Position numbers and translations under genes: made by a program | In this document: positions 55,331 to 63,650 of the stretch, piece by piece | Numbering within the stretch: the first letter of the stretch is position 1 | How the letters are laid out: every line of letters begins with the position of its first letter | Origin: Parvibaculum sp. | Lineage (GTDB): Bacteria; Pseudomonadota; Alphaproteobacteria; Parvibaculales; Parvibaculaceae | Assembly (NCBI GenBank): GCA_030645235.1 | Contig: JAUSMV010000030.1 | Location: forward strand, 186,001-250,000 | Direction: 5' to 3' | Length of the DNA stretch: 64,000 nucleotides | Notes under the pieces: model-generated | The model's input: only the letters and a program-made list of their open reading frames with translations | What the model was told of the DNA's origin: nothing | Database searches by the model: none

Positions 55331-55912
55331 TTAGTGCCGCTTTGTTTTGGTCTCTTGCGCGATCTTGTCGTCGAGTAACAGGATCTTCTTCTGGTACTCC
55401 ATGTTGGACGGCGCAAGCGACAGGGCCATCATATAGTCCTTGCGCGCATTGTCATACCGGCCTGCGGCTTCCAGCACCGCGCCGCGGGTATAAAATGAGG
55501 CGGGACGCGTGGCGTCGAGGGACACAGCGCGGTCAGCGTCGGCCAGCGCCGATTTCAGCTCGCCAAGCTCGCGCCGCGCATTGGCGCGGTTGGCATAGAT
55601 CATGGCGTCGTCGGGGGCATATTTGAGGGCGGCGGAATAGTCCGTCACGGCGCGCTGATATTCGCCCAGGTTCCGGAAGGCGACGCCGCGATTGATGTAA
55701 GCCCCGATGAGTTCGTCGCCCGTGAGCTCGCCCGAGGCGATGGCGCGTGTACAAAATGTGACAGCGGCCTTCATGTCGCCGCTGCGAAACTGATCGTAGC
55801 AATCAAGGCTGTCGCGGATACCCTGCCCTTCGCCCTCTCCTAAAACAGGTTCGGCCTGAGCGGCGGATGAAAAACCAAAGGCAATAAGAGCAAGAAAGGC
55901 AAGACGCTTCAT
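55331..55912 (-). CDS. Exported TPR protein
   Basis: 193 residues. Signal peptide MKRLAFLALIAFGFSSAAQA. The mature part is three or four TPR units: LIGAYINRGVAFRNLGEYQR, APDDAMIYANRANARRELGE, ATRPASFYTRGAVLEAAGRY. Probably a periplasmic protein-interaction scaffold. It is the first gene of the transcript that continues into the four membrane proteins (44-bp gap), so a link between them is possible. Confidence 0.82.
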   Translation of the reverse strand: MKRLAFLALIAFGFSSAAQAEPVLGEGEGQGIRDSLDCYDQFRSGDMKAAVTFCTRAIASGELTGDELIGAYINRGVAFRNLGEYQRAVTDYSAALKYAPDDAMIYANRANARRELGELKSALADADRAVSLDATRPASFYTRGAVLEAAGRYDNARKDYMMALSLAPSNMEYQKKILLLDDKIAQETKTKRH

Positions 55913-55992
55913 CGGTACATTCCGAAATGATGGGCCAAAATGGCAGGAATGATCAGAGTAAACGTCTTTGTGTCAGGAGGGAATGGCGCTCC

Positions 55993-56157
55993 TCAGGGCA
56001 TTAAGAACACAACCAACAGGGCGGGTATGATCACCAGGCTCACCATCGCGGCGAAGAAAAACAACTTTAAACCCCGTGTACGGAGGATAATCACGCCCGA
56101 CCTTGCATCCTGAGTTGAAATGACCTGATGGCCCGTTTTGTCATAATGCTTGACCAT
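55993..56157 (-). CDS. Small single-span membrane protein (54 aa)
   Basis: Starts at ATG 56157 with AAGGAG 7 bases upstream, giving 54 residues: a basic/polar N-terminus (MVKHYDKTGHQVISTQDARSG region) and one C-terminal helix (KLFFFAAMVSLVIIPALLVVFLMP). The strong ribosome-binding site argues that it is real. A longer frame to 56223 is not needed. No known function. Confidence 0.6.
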   Translation of the reverse strand: MVKHYDKTGHQVISTQDARSGVIILRTRGLKLFFFAAMVSLVIIPALLVVFLMP

Positions 56158-56348
56158 AATGGACTCCTTTTCACTGGTGAATTGTGCAGGCCGTTCCGGC
56201 AATCGGGGAAATTTGCCCCTCAACTGTCAGGTTACCTGTGCAGAAGACGCAAATGCTGACATTGAATATTGCTTTTAATGAGGCACGGCCCATTGTGGCT
56301 TCGGGCTGCTTTCGGAAGGTTGGGGGGCCAACATGTCGGAGTATAGTT

Positions 56349-56573
56349 ATGTCAGACAAACCCACCGCGCAGCATAATCCCAATGCTCAGCAAAACCCCA
56401 ATGCGCAGCAGAACCGCAATCCGCAACAAAACGCCAACGCGCAACAAAACGCAGGCGACAAGCGCGGAGACCTCAACAAGAACGGCTTGAAAGGCGCACC
56501 AAAGCCCAATGCGGACAACAAGAACCAGCACGAACGCGAGAACGGTAAACAGGCTCACACATCACGCCCTTGA
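56349..56573 (+). CDS. Small Asn/Gln-repeat protein with DUF3008-like tail
   Basis: 74 residues from ATG 56349. Residues 8-36 are four or five six-residue repeats of the NxNAQQ type, coded by an 18-bp imperfect DNA repeat. Then comes KRGDLNKNGLKGAPK, very like KRGDIKKSELKGASK in the next gene (DUF3008). The end is Lys/Asn/Gln-rich. Probably a disordered hydrophilic protein. Divergent from the small membrane gene. No established function. Confidence 0.6.
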   Translation: MSDKPTAQHNPNAQQNPNAQQNRNPQQNANAQQNAGDKRGDLNKNGLKGAPKPNADNKNQHERENGKQAHTSRP

Positions 56574-56600
56574 TTAAATCATAGGCGCGATTGCCGCTTA

Positions 56601-56632
56601 CTCTGCCTTCTCTATGCTTTGAGAAGGCAGAG
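56601..56632. repeat. Perfect 12-bp inverted repeat upstream of the DUF3008 gene
   Basis: CTCTGCCTTCTC (56601-56612) pairs with GAGAAGGCAGAG (56621-56632), loop of eight bases. No T-tract. It is between two small plus-strand genes and may be a processing site, attenuator or weak terminator. Confidence 0.6.
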
Positions 56633-56663
56633 TGAGAGCACTCACAAAAATCGGAGTGACATC

Positions 56664-56852
56664 ATGCCAGCCAAATCCAAAGCGCAACAAAAAGCAGCGG
56701 GCGCGGCCCTTGCGGCCAAGCGCGGCGACATCAAAAAGAGCGAGTTGAAAGGCGCATCAAAGTCCATGGCGGAGAGCATGACCGAGAGCGAGCTTGAGGA
56801 CCTTGCCTCCACCAAACATAAGGGCAAGCCCGAACACGTTCCGCAGCGTTGA
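56664..56852 (+). CDS. DUF3008 family small protein
   Basis: 62 residues from ATG 56664 with GGAG 8 bases upstream. MPAKSKAQQKAAGAALAAKRGD followed by ELKGASKSMAESMTESELEDLA and ASTKHKGKPEHV is the DUF3008 pattern. Basic/acidic and without membrane segments. Function unknown; members are widespread in Proteobacteria. Five bases separate its stop from the end of the convergent SnoaL-like gene. Confidence 0.85.
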   Translation: MPAKSKAQQKAAGAALAAKRGDIKKSELKGASKSMAESMTESELEDLASTKHKGKPEHVPQR

Positions 56853-56857
56853 TCGCT

Positions 56858-57259
56858 TTATGAGAAGGCGGCGACGGCGACGGCTGTGTTCATGAAGTCG
56901 CGGAAGCGGAGCCAGCGCTCATTGCGCATCGTGATGACATGGACAAAGTCGCTGTCGATGATGCGGCCTGTCGAAAGCGCCTTGAGATTGAGATGGCCGG
57001 TCACGATCACCTTGTCTCCGGTGCCGTAGATTTCCTCGGCGTCGAACTGATTGATCTCAACAGATGACAACACCGTCTCGAAGAAGCGCCTCGCGTCGCT
57101 CATGCCGGAATAGAACCCTGCATAAGGAATGACGGAGGGGCCGTAGAACTCGATGCCGATCTCGGGATCGAGATAGGTCAGGATCGTCGGAATGTCCTTT
57201 GCGCCAAAGGCGGCAAAGAGCTTCTGCGTTGCTGCAATATTTTTTTCTACGGCCGACAT
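56858..57259 (-). CDS. SnoaL-like / NTF2-fold protein
   Basis: 133 residues. AATQKLFAAFGAKDIPTILTYLDPEI at the start and a central GHLNLKALSTGRIIDSDFVHVITMRNERWLRFRDF are typical of SnoaL-like (ketosteroid isomerase-related) domains. The ATG shares a base with the stop of the P450 gene, so translation is coupled. Possibly acts on the P450 product or substrate; unproven. Confidence 0.8.
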   Translation of the reverse strand: MSAVEKNIAATQKLFAAFGAKDIPTILTYLDPEIGIEFYGPSVIPYAGFYSGMSDARRFFETVLSSVEINQFDAEEIYGTGDKVIVTGHLNLKALSTGRIIDSDFVHVITMRNERWLRFRDFMNTAVAVAAFS

Positions 57260-58512
57260 TATTTTGCGTCCTTGTTCGTAATGTTAATCGTGAGTTTGTC
57301 ATAGCCGTGATTGAGCAGGCTGGCGCGTTGCGGCTCGGCGCTCGCAAGGCTCATATCCGACCAGTGATCGAGTGCGGCATTGATGAGCGAGCGGGCCTCC
57401 ATGCGGGCGAGCGCGCTTCCTAAGCAATGATGGATACCGACGCCGAAGGTCAGTTGCTTGTTGAGGTTGGGCCGGTCCATGTCAAACCGCTGGGGATCGG
57501 GAAAGACCGAGGCGTCGTGATTGGCGGCGGCATAAAAGAGCGCGACCCAATCACCTGCCTTGATCTCACGTCCGCCGACGGTCACGTCCTGCGTGGCCAT
57601 GCGGAAGAGGCGCTGCGGCGGGCCGCCGTGGCGCAGGCTCTCATCGATAAAGGCCGTGACCAGTTTGCGATCCTCGCGCAGGCGGGCGCGCACGTCCGGC
57701 ATAGTGGCGAGATTGTAAAGGAGATTGCCGAGCAAAAATGTCGTGGTCTCAGCGCCTGCCACGACGAGCGTGATGCAGAAGCGGATGACTTCGCCCAATG
57801 TCAGGCGGCCCTCTTCCGTCTCGGCTTGCAGCAAGGCCGCGATCAACCCGTCGGGCAGGCGCTCGCCCCGCAGCATGGCCTCATTGAGGTTGGTCACTGT
57901 TTCGGCAAAATACTGAAAGAGTTCGAGATTGGAGAGCTCACGCTCCTGCGGCGTCATGTCTGCCGACAACATGAAGGCTGTGCCCCAACCTCTGAAACGT
58001 TCGAAGATCAACTCGTCAAGGCCGAGCAAGCCCGCCATGACGCGGGCCGGGATCACCGAGGCCAAAACATCCATCATCTCATGCGGACCATCGCGAAGAT
58101 CCGCCACCATGTCATTCACGATGCCGCGCACCCAGGGGTCCATCGCCTCAATGCGCGGGCGCGAGAAGGCGAGATTGACGATATTGCGCAGACGATCATG
58201 TTCGGGATTGTCGTGGTTCACGAGCATCAACGTCGGGGCGGAGGACTGTTCCTGCAATTCATCGCGCGAGGAGAATGTGCGATGATCGCGCGAGGCGGCC
58301 GACACATGCTCATAGTCGAGCAGCACCCAGGCGTTTACCGCTTCATCCGCACCCGGCACTGTGCCCGGCGGATAGTCGCGATAGCCGGAGACCGGTGCAT
58401 GGGGGCGCAGCGCCTCATAAAGCGCATAGGGCGAGGCGATGGTGTCGCCCAGCGGAAGTCTGGCGACCAGTTCCGCAATATCAGGTGTTTCGTTTATCTG
58501 TGCAGCGCGCAT
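57259..58512 (-). CDS. Cytochrome P450
   Basis: 417-residue soluble bacterial P450. Heme-binding motif [15 protein letters not shown] with Cys363 as the axial ligand. I-helix AGAETTT near 256. K-helix ExxR in DESLRHGG near 295. The N-terminus lacks a membrane anchor, as in class I bacterial P450s that use ferredoxin. No ferredoxin or reductase is near. Substrate unknown. Divergent from the MarR gene with a possible operator in between, so MarR control is plausible. Confidence 0.95.
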   Translation of the reverse strand: MRAAQINETPDIAELVARLPLGDTIASPYALYEALRPHAPVSGYRDYPPGTVPGADEAVNAWVLLDYEHVSAASRDHRTFSSRDELQEQSSAPTLMLVNHDNPEHDRLRNIVNLAFSRPRIEAMDPWVRGIVNDMVADLRDGPHEMMDVLASVIPARVMAGLLGLDELIFERFRGWGTAFMLSADMTPQERELSNLELFQYFAETVTNLNEAMLRGERLPDGLIAALLQAETEEGRLTLGEVIRFCITLVVAGAETTTFLLGNLLYNLATMPDVRARLREDRKLVTAFIDESLRHGGPPQRLFRMATQDVTVGGREIKAGDWVALFYAAANHDASVFPDPQRFDMDRPNLNKQLTFGVGIHHCLGSALARMEARSLINAALDHWSDMSLASAEPQRASLLNHGYDKLTINITNKDAK

Positions 58513-58548
58513 CCGCCCCTCCCAAGGATCGTTTTGTTCAAATCATTT

Positions 58549-58580
58549 TCATCATAAACTGTTCACAAAGTAAACTATTT
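58549..58580. promoter_or_regulatory. Candidate MarR operator in the P450/MarR intergenic region
   Basis: Contains TTCATCATAAAC (58549-58560), similar to the arm TTCATCGTTAAAC upstream of the nitroreductase, then GTTCA (58561-58565) and TAAACTAT (58571-58578), which also occurs there as TAAACTAT (59201-59208). It is not a clean palindrome. Confidence 0.45.
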
Positions 58581-58639
58581 AATGAGAGAGAAACGAGAGG
58601 CCAGCCGCTAGACTGGCGGGCGAATCCTCATGCCGATTT

Positions 58640-59179
58640 TTGAAAGTTGCCCGCGTGGCCGAACCCAAAGCAAAACCGAAAAAGCCTGCCAAAAACCCCG
58701 TTGCAAAAGGGAGGGCGCCGAAAGATGCGGCGCGGCTGTTTCTGGAACACTATTATCCGATCCATTACAAGGCAGGCATCGGCGTCGAAGACGCTTTGCG
58801 CGGCGGGCTGCTCGGCCGTCATCAGGTGGCGATCCTGTGGCTCATACATTCGGAAGGACGGCAGGGCCGCGAGATGAACCGCAAGGCGATTGAGCAATCG
58901 CTCTCGACGTGGTTTGAAATTTCAGGTGCCGCGATCACCAAGGCCTTGCGCTTGATGGCACAAGCGCCGCTTGATCTCGTGACGCTCGTGGAAGACCCGG
59001 CATCGGGCCGCGAGAAAATCGTGAGCCTCACACCCAAAGGCGAAGCGCATCTCAAACGCATGATCGCGCAAGGCACGGCCTATGTGCAAAAGATCATCGA
59101 CCCGATGTCGGATGATGAAATCATCGGCGGGTTGCACTTCTTCGCGCGGATCGGAAGCATTGTCGATAAGATGAAATAG
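58640..59179 (+). CDS. MarR family transcriptional regulator (1)
   Basis: About 179 residues. A basic Lys/Ala/Pro-rich N-terminus precedes the winged-helix domain: LLGRHQVAILWLIHSEGRQGREMNRKAI, then WFEISGAAITKALRLMAQ as recognition helix and VEDPASGREKIVSLTPKGEAHL as the wing. Start uncertain: TTG 58640 or GTG 58655, neither with a good ribosome-binding site. Divergent from P450 and followed by the nitroreductase across a strong dyad, so it likely controls both. Confidence 0.82.
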   Translation: MKVARVAEPKAKPKKPAKNPVAKGRAPKDAARLFLEHYYPIHYKAGIGVEDALRGGLLGRHQVAILWLIHSEGRQGREMNRKAIEQSLSTWFEISGAAITKALRLMAQAPLDLVTLVEDPASGREKIVSLTPKGEAHLKRMIAQGTAYVQKIIDPMSDDEIIGGLHFFARIGSIVDKMK

Positions 59180-59192
59180 CCCGCTTGACTAG

Positions 59193-59225
59193 TTCATCGT
59201 TAAACTATAATTGTTTACCGTTGAA
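59193..59225. promoter_or_regulatory. Imperfect 13-bp palindrome upstream of the nitroreductase (probable MarR operator)
   Basis: TTCATCGTTAAAC (59193-59205) and GTTTACCGTTGAA (59213-59225) are inverted repeats matching at 11 of 13 positions, with a 7-bp spacer TATAATT that could serve as a -10 element. It ends 16 bp before the start codon, a position suited to repression. Confidence 0.65.
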
Positions 59226-59241
59226 CAAAATGAGGTGAGCC

Positions 59242-60396
59242 ATGGCGACGCGACGCGATTTTATCAAAATCATTGGCGGCGGCACAATCATCGCCGCAGG
59301 TGCTGCCATCGGGCTTGTGGCCTATCCGCCCGGTGTACCGGACGCGGCTGCGGCATGGCGCAATCCCGGCGCGGATGAAACGGATATACGCCGCAAGGCG
59401 CTGAGCTATGCCATTCTGGCGCCGAACCCGCACAATATGCAGCCATGGCTTGTCGATCTTTCGCAACCGGACGTTGTCACCCTGTCGCTCGATACGAGCC
59501 GCCTTCTGCCTGCGACCGATCCTTACGGGCGGCAAATCATTCTCGGCTGCGGGGCTTTTCTCGAATTGATGGTGCTGGCCGCCAACGTCTTCGGTGCGAA
59601 TGTCGATATCGCGCTTTGGCCGGAAGGCACACCGGAGCCAATGCTTGATAGCCGCCCTTTTGCGCGGGTGACTTTCAACACGGCGGTGCCGCGCAACGAT
59701 CCTCTGTTCGATCACATTCTCAACCGCCGCACCAATCGCGAGATTTACGATATGTCGCGTGTTCCGTCTCAGGATGATCTTGATCAGGTGATCCGTGCGA
59801 GTTCCATCTCTGACGGGCTCCATGGCGGATATGAGAACAGGCCGGAGGCCGTCGCTGCTTTGCGCGACATTGTCTGGCGCGGATGGGAACTTGAAATGCG
59901 CACGCCCGCGGCGCTGGCGGAGTCCGTCAATGTCATGCGCATCGGCGACCGCGCCATTGCCGCCCATCGCGACGGATTGACCCTTGGCGGTCCCCTGATG
60001 AACCTGATGGGCGCAACGGGGCTTGTGAGCCGCGAGGCGTTGCTCGACCCCGCCTCCAGCGCCAATGCGCAAGGTGCTGCCATGTGGAAAGAGAAGGCTG
60101 ACACGTCACCTGCCTTTGTCTGGATTTCGAGCGATGACAATTCACGCGTCACGCAGATTGAGGCCGGACGCTGCTATGCACGCATGAACCTTGCGGCCAC
60201 AGCGCAAGGTCTCTCCATGCATCCCTGGAGCATGGCGCTGCAGGAATATCCCGAGATGGCCGATCTCTATGCCGAGCAGCAGAGATATTTTGGCAAAACA
60301 AAAGACGCGCCTGTTCAGATGTTGGCGCGGATCGGTTACGCTCCGCCGATTCCACCTGCGCCGCGCCGCGGGCTTGATGCACAATTGAAAGTCTAA
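59242..60396 (+). CDS. Tat-exported nitroreductase-family (Acg-like) protein
   Basis: 384 residues. Twin-arginine signal MATRRDFIKIIGGG followed by a hydrophobic segment. The rest resembles nitroreductase-fold proteins of the Acg type: SYAILAPNPHNMQPWLVDL near 57, then DPYGRQIILGCGAFLELM near 95, NRRTNREIYDMSRVP near 160, and ARMNLAATAQGLSMHPWSMAL near 315. Probably binds a flavin. Substrate and periplasmic or lipid role unknown. GAGG lies 8 bases ahead of ATG. Stop and the next start are 4 bases apart. Confidence 0.85.
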   Translation: MATRRDFIKIIGGGTIIAAGAAIGLVAYPPGVPDAAAAWRNPGADETDIRRKALSYAILAPNPHNMQPWLVDLSQPDVVTLSLDTSRLLPATDPYGRQIILGCGAFLELMVLAANVFGANVDIALWPEGTPEPMLDSRPFARVTFNTAVPRNDPLFDHILNRRTNREIYDMSRVPSQDDLDQVIRASSISDGLHGGYENRPEAVAALRDIVWRGWELEMRTPAALAESVNVMRIGDRAIAAHRDGLTLGGPLMNLMGATGLVSREALLDPASSANAQGAAMWKEKADTSPAFVWISSDDNSRVTQIEAGRCYARMNLAATAQGLSMHPWSMALQEYPEMADLYAEQQRYFGKTKDAPVQMLARIGYAPPIPPAPRRGLDAQLKV

Positions 60397-60399
60397 TGG

Positions 60400-60876
60400 A
60401 TGCCCGACGGTTCACAGGATTCCGGTTTGCTTTGGTTTGAAGTCTTCAACGAAATCGGCATCATCGAACAACTTTCCCGCAATGCTTTTGAGCGCGTGAT
60501 GCCCGGCGGGTTGTCCCTGGCGGGCTTCACTGTTCTCAACCACTTCATACGGCTTGAAAAAACGCAAGCCACACCGAGTGAGCTCGCCTCGGCCTTTCAG
60601 ATCACCAAAGGCGCAATGACCAATACGCTGAAACGGCTGGAGGCTTTGGGCTACGCGACGCTGACGGCGAACCCTGACGACGGACGCGGCAAGATCGTTC
60701 GCATCACGGCCAAAGGCCGCAAGGCGCGCGACAAATCTATCGCGGCGCTCACGCCGCAATTGGCGGCTGTGGGTGCTGCTCTGCCGGAGCGCGAGGCGGC
60801 AGGTGCCCTGCCCTTTCTCAGGCAGTTGCGCCTCTTCCTCGATGAAGACCGTAATGTGCCTCACTCATCAGGCTGA
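60400..60876 (+). CDS. MarR family transcriptional regulator (2)
   Basis: 158 residues. GGLSLAGFTVLNHFIRLEKTQATPSELASAF, the recognition helix TKGAMTNTLKRLEALGYATL and the wing NPDDGRGKIVRITAKGRKARD are typical MarR. It follows the nitroreductase by three bases and is probably cotranscribed. The 3' end overlaps the convergent cupin gene by 16 bp. Ligand unknown. Confidence 0.87.
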   Translation: MPDGSQDSGLLWFEVFNEIGIIEQLSRNAFERVMPGGLSLAGFTVLNHFIRLEKTQATPSELASAFQITKGAMTNTLKRLEALGYATLTANPDDGRGKIVRITAKGRKARDKSIAALTPQLAAVGAALPEREAAGALPFLRQLRLFLDEDRNVPHSSG

Positions 60877-61259
60877 TAAATATCCATGGCGAGAATGGTG
60901 ACGGTTTCATCCCCGTCATTGCGCCACCAATGGCTCACCGTATGATCGGCGGATACCACGTCGCCCGCCTTGTAAACCGTCTCGACACCATCGCGCGTTT
61001 CTATCGTGGTGCCGGCAAGTACATATTCGATGGACGGGCGCGCATCATGTGCATGGAGCGCAACTACACCGCCCTTTTCCAGCGTCAGAATGCGCATCCG
61101 CATGTGGCGGTTGCCGGTTGTTTCAAATTCCGGCGCGAGCGGCATTTCGGCAAGAAGCTTACCCTTGAGGCCGACATTCGCCGTCGGTGCGTCCGCCGAC
61201 AGAACCGGCGTTGCCATCAGCAGACCGGCGACAAGGCCCGCTCTCAAAAAATGTCTCAT
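60861..61259 (-). CDS. Exported cupin-domain protein
   Basis: 132 residues. Signal peptide MRHFLRAGLVAGLLMATPVLSA. The cupin barrel shows GGVVALHAHDARPSIEYVLAG (metal His pair near 69-71 and Glu) and GDVVSADHTVSHWWRNDGDE. Single-domain cupin; enzymatic or binding role unknown. The 3' end overlaps MarR 2. The 158 bp to the next gene hold nothing I recognise. Confidence 0.85.
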   Translation of the reverse strand: MRHFLRAGLVAGLLMATPVLSADAPTANVGLKGKLLAEMPLAPEFETTGNRHMRMRILTLEKGGVVALHAHDARPSIEYVLAGTTIETRDGVETVYKAGDVVSADHTVSHWWRNDGDETVTILAMDIYQPDE

Positions 61260-61417
61260 CGTCTCTTCTCCCCCTGTCTCCCATTGTTCTTATACAATCA
61301 CTCCCGTCGGGTGCGCCACGCGGAAATGTTGTTGACGGGTTTATGTGAACCGCATGGTTGACAAGATTGCGAATGAGCAAAGGATGTCCTGATCAGTCAT
61401 GCGGGGTATCAGCCATT

Positions 61418-61960
61418 ATGAGAATTCTGAAACTGAGCAAAGCTTTCACGCTGATTGAACCGGGGCCGGTCGTCTTTATTACGACGAATGACGGACAAAA
61501 AAACAATGTAATGACCATCTCATGGACCATGGTGTTGGATTTTTCACCATGCTTTGCCATCACGACGGGCGCATGGAACTCTTCCTATGCCGCGCTTTCG
61601 AAATCGAAAGAATGTGTGATTTCAATTCCGACGGTGGACATGATCGACAAGATTGTCGACGTGGGAACGTGCTCCGGAGAAGATACAGACAAATTCGAGG
61701 CATTCGGTCTCACGGCCGTCAAGGCCAAGCATGTCCGCGCGCCGCTCATCAAAGAATGCCTTGCCAATATCGAATGCCGTGTCACCGATATCGTGAAGCG
61801 ACACAACATTGTCGTGCTGGAGGGTGTTGCTGCCCACATTGACAATTCCCGCAAGGAAAAGAGAACCATTCATGCTGTCGGAGACGGCACTTTCGTCGTG
61901 GACGGCAGAAAGATTGACCGGAAAAAGATGATGCGGTCCAAACTGCCGGACGGTCTATAG
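61418..61960 (+). CDS. Flavin reductase-like domain protein
   Basis: 180 residues from ATG 61418 (starts at 61373 and 61358 are in frame but add no homology). MRILKLSKAFTLIEPGPVVFITTNDG, then NVMTISWTMVLDFSPCFAITTG and ECVISIPTVDMIDKIVDVGTCSG are the flavin reductase-like (FMN-binding split barrel) pattern, here as in flavoredoxin-type proteins. Partner oxygenase not evident; the P450 is not a usual partner. Tail-to-tail with the CYTH-CHAD gene, three bases apart. Confidence 0.85.
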   Translation: MRILKLSKAFTLIEPGPVVFITTNDGQKNNVMTISWTMVLDFSPCFAITTGAWNSSYAALSKSKECVISIPTVDMIDKIVDVGTCSGEDTDKFEAFGLTAVKAKHVRAPLIKECLANIECRVTDIVKRHNIVVLEGVAAHIDNSRKEKRTIHAVGDGTFVVDGRKIDRKKMMRSKLPDGL

Positions 61961-61963
61961 ATT

Positions 61964-63424
61964 TCAAGCTCGCCAGAACCGTTTCGCTTCTATCAATGCG
62001 TCATATGAACCGGCCGCGGCATTCAGCGATGTCTTTTTTCTTCCTCTGGCCAAAAGCTTCACCGCTTCAGGATCGTCGGCTATTCCAAGCTCTGCCAGCA
62101 AGCACGATGCTGTCGCAAGATCATTCAGTTGACCGAGCTGATGCAGAAGCCCTTCGAGGGAGCCCATGAAGTTTCGATATCGCGGCTTTTCGGACTCATG
62201 GTCGAAAAGTCCTGCGAAGAACTCCGCCGCATAACGCAGCTTCTTGGCGTCCTTGCGCGTTTCATGCCGGGTTGCATCATCGGCATGGACGAGATCGCGC
62301 CCGTGTTTCTTCACTTTGCGGCGAAAGCGACTGAGCGCAGCAATGGCAAATTCACGTGCCGACTGATCGTGATCCACGCCGGTGTCGGGCGCGTTCAGCC
62401 AGTCGTCGCCCGCGGTCCATTCCGCAAGATCCAACAACAGCGACCGCACCCGCGACGATGCCAGCACATCCCCGACCCGGACATAGGCAGCTTCATGCGC
62501 CGTCACGATACGGTCATGCAATGCGCTGGTTGTCGCAAGTTCGAGCAGAACATCGAGATTGCGCGCATCTCCCAGTTGCGAAGAAAGCCAGCGCAGTTCC
62601 CCGCTCAGTCTTGTCTTGGTATCCCCGCCGACCAATGGCTTGAAAATGGAGAAGGCTGATCGCAGGCGGCGCAGCGCCACGCGTGCCTGATGCAAGGCCG
62701 CGGCGTTCCGATCCGCCAGTAACAGAGCCTCGTTCAACCGGAATTGCCGCACACAATTATAGACGATATGACGGAACGCCTGATCTGCCGTCATGTCACC
62801 GGAGAGCGCCACCGGCTCGGCCTTAAACATTGTTGCAACCGGACCGGCAAGACGATAGCCCCGTTCGGATTTGGTCTGCACACCGAGACGGACGGGGACG
62901 ACCATGCCGATCCGACGCGCTAATCCGAACAGCGCTACGGGATCGCCTTCCTTCAATTCCAGTTCGATCTCGCAGATCGGGGATTTGCGATCGCCGACCA
63001 GCGCCTCGCCGCGGTCAAGAACCAGTTCGATCATCGCGCCGCCCTCACTGACGAGCCATTTATGCCGCGTTATCCGCACCTCAAAGACAGGCGCAATCGT
63101 ATCGACCGCATCGCCGAGCAATGCCCTGATCGGTGTCGTGTCGTCGAGGATCGGCTTGTCGCTCCTGAGAGCGCGTTCCCATTCGGAGCGCGTGAACAGA
63201 CCGGCCGCACAGGCACTGCTCACCTTCACGGTCTGGAGGCGTTTTCTGCCCGAACGGCGGATGCGGAGCGCCAAGCCGCGCGCGTTCAAGGCGTGATCGG
63301 GCGTGTCGAAATAGACTGATATATGCTCGGCCCTTTGCGGTTCGCCGAGCATTAATGAAGAAGCCTCAAACGCATTGGCGGCGTCCGGCGTCAGTTCGAG
63401 CTTCAGTTCGATTTCATCCGCCAT
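61964..63424 (-). CDS. CYTH and CHAD domain-containing protein
   Basis: 486 residues. N-terminal CYTH domain (1-200): MADEIELKLELTPDAA with the ExExK motif, LRIRRSGRKRLQTVKVS, and CEIELELKEG. C-terminal CHAD domain (about 215-486): histidine- and arginine-rich helices with ALHQARVALRRLRSAFSIFK, TRHETRKDAKKLRYAAEFFAG. CYTH proteins act on triphosphates, CHAD domains bind polyphosphate. ppk1 at the other end of the window makes polyphosphate, which is a thematic and not a genetic link. Confidence 0.93.
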   Translation of the reverse strand: MADEIELKLELTPDAANAFEASSLMLGEPQRAEHISVYFDTPDHALNARGLALRIRRSGRKRLQTVKVSSACAAGLFTRSEWERALRSDKPILDDTTPIRALLGDAVDTIAPVFEVRITRHKWLVSEGGAMIELVLDRGEALVGDRKSPICEIELELKEGDPVALFGLARRIGMVVPVRLGVQTKSERGYRLAGPVATMFKAEPVALSGDMTADQAFRHIVYNCVRQFRLNEALLLADRNAAALHQARVALRRLRSAFSIFKPLVGGDTKTRLSGELRWLSSQLGDARNLDVLLELATTSALHDRIVTAHEAAYVRVGDVLASSRVRSLLLDLAEWTAGDDWLNAPDTGVDHDQSAREFAIAALSRFRRKVKKHGRDLVHADDATRHETRKDAKKLRYAAEFFAGLFDHESEKPRYRNFMGSLEGLLHQLGQLNDLATASCLLAELGIADDPEAVKLLARGRKKTSLNAAAGSYDALIEAKRFWRA

Positions 63425-63650
63425 ACACGCCTGCTTTGTGGACGGGGCTGTGCTTCACGACTGTGAACATCAAGCCGCATCACTTTGCCCGATACATTAC
63501 TCAGTTATTCAGTTTCTGAAATGGGGGATATTGCGTCAAATGCAGCTGCTTAGGCTCAGGGAAACTACCTAGATCATCAGACAGAGACTTCAACTAAATA
63601 GGTTTTGCAACCTTCCTTCAGCGCATGGATGCTGCTTTTTATTTGTGCTT

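Noticed and set aside
57427-58557. A 376-codon frame antisense to the P450 gene, and similar long antisense frames over lptD (19145-20182) and surA (21869-22858)
   Set aside because: Compositional shadows; the sense genes have all expected motifs and the antisense translations are His/Arg-rich without homology.
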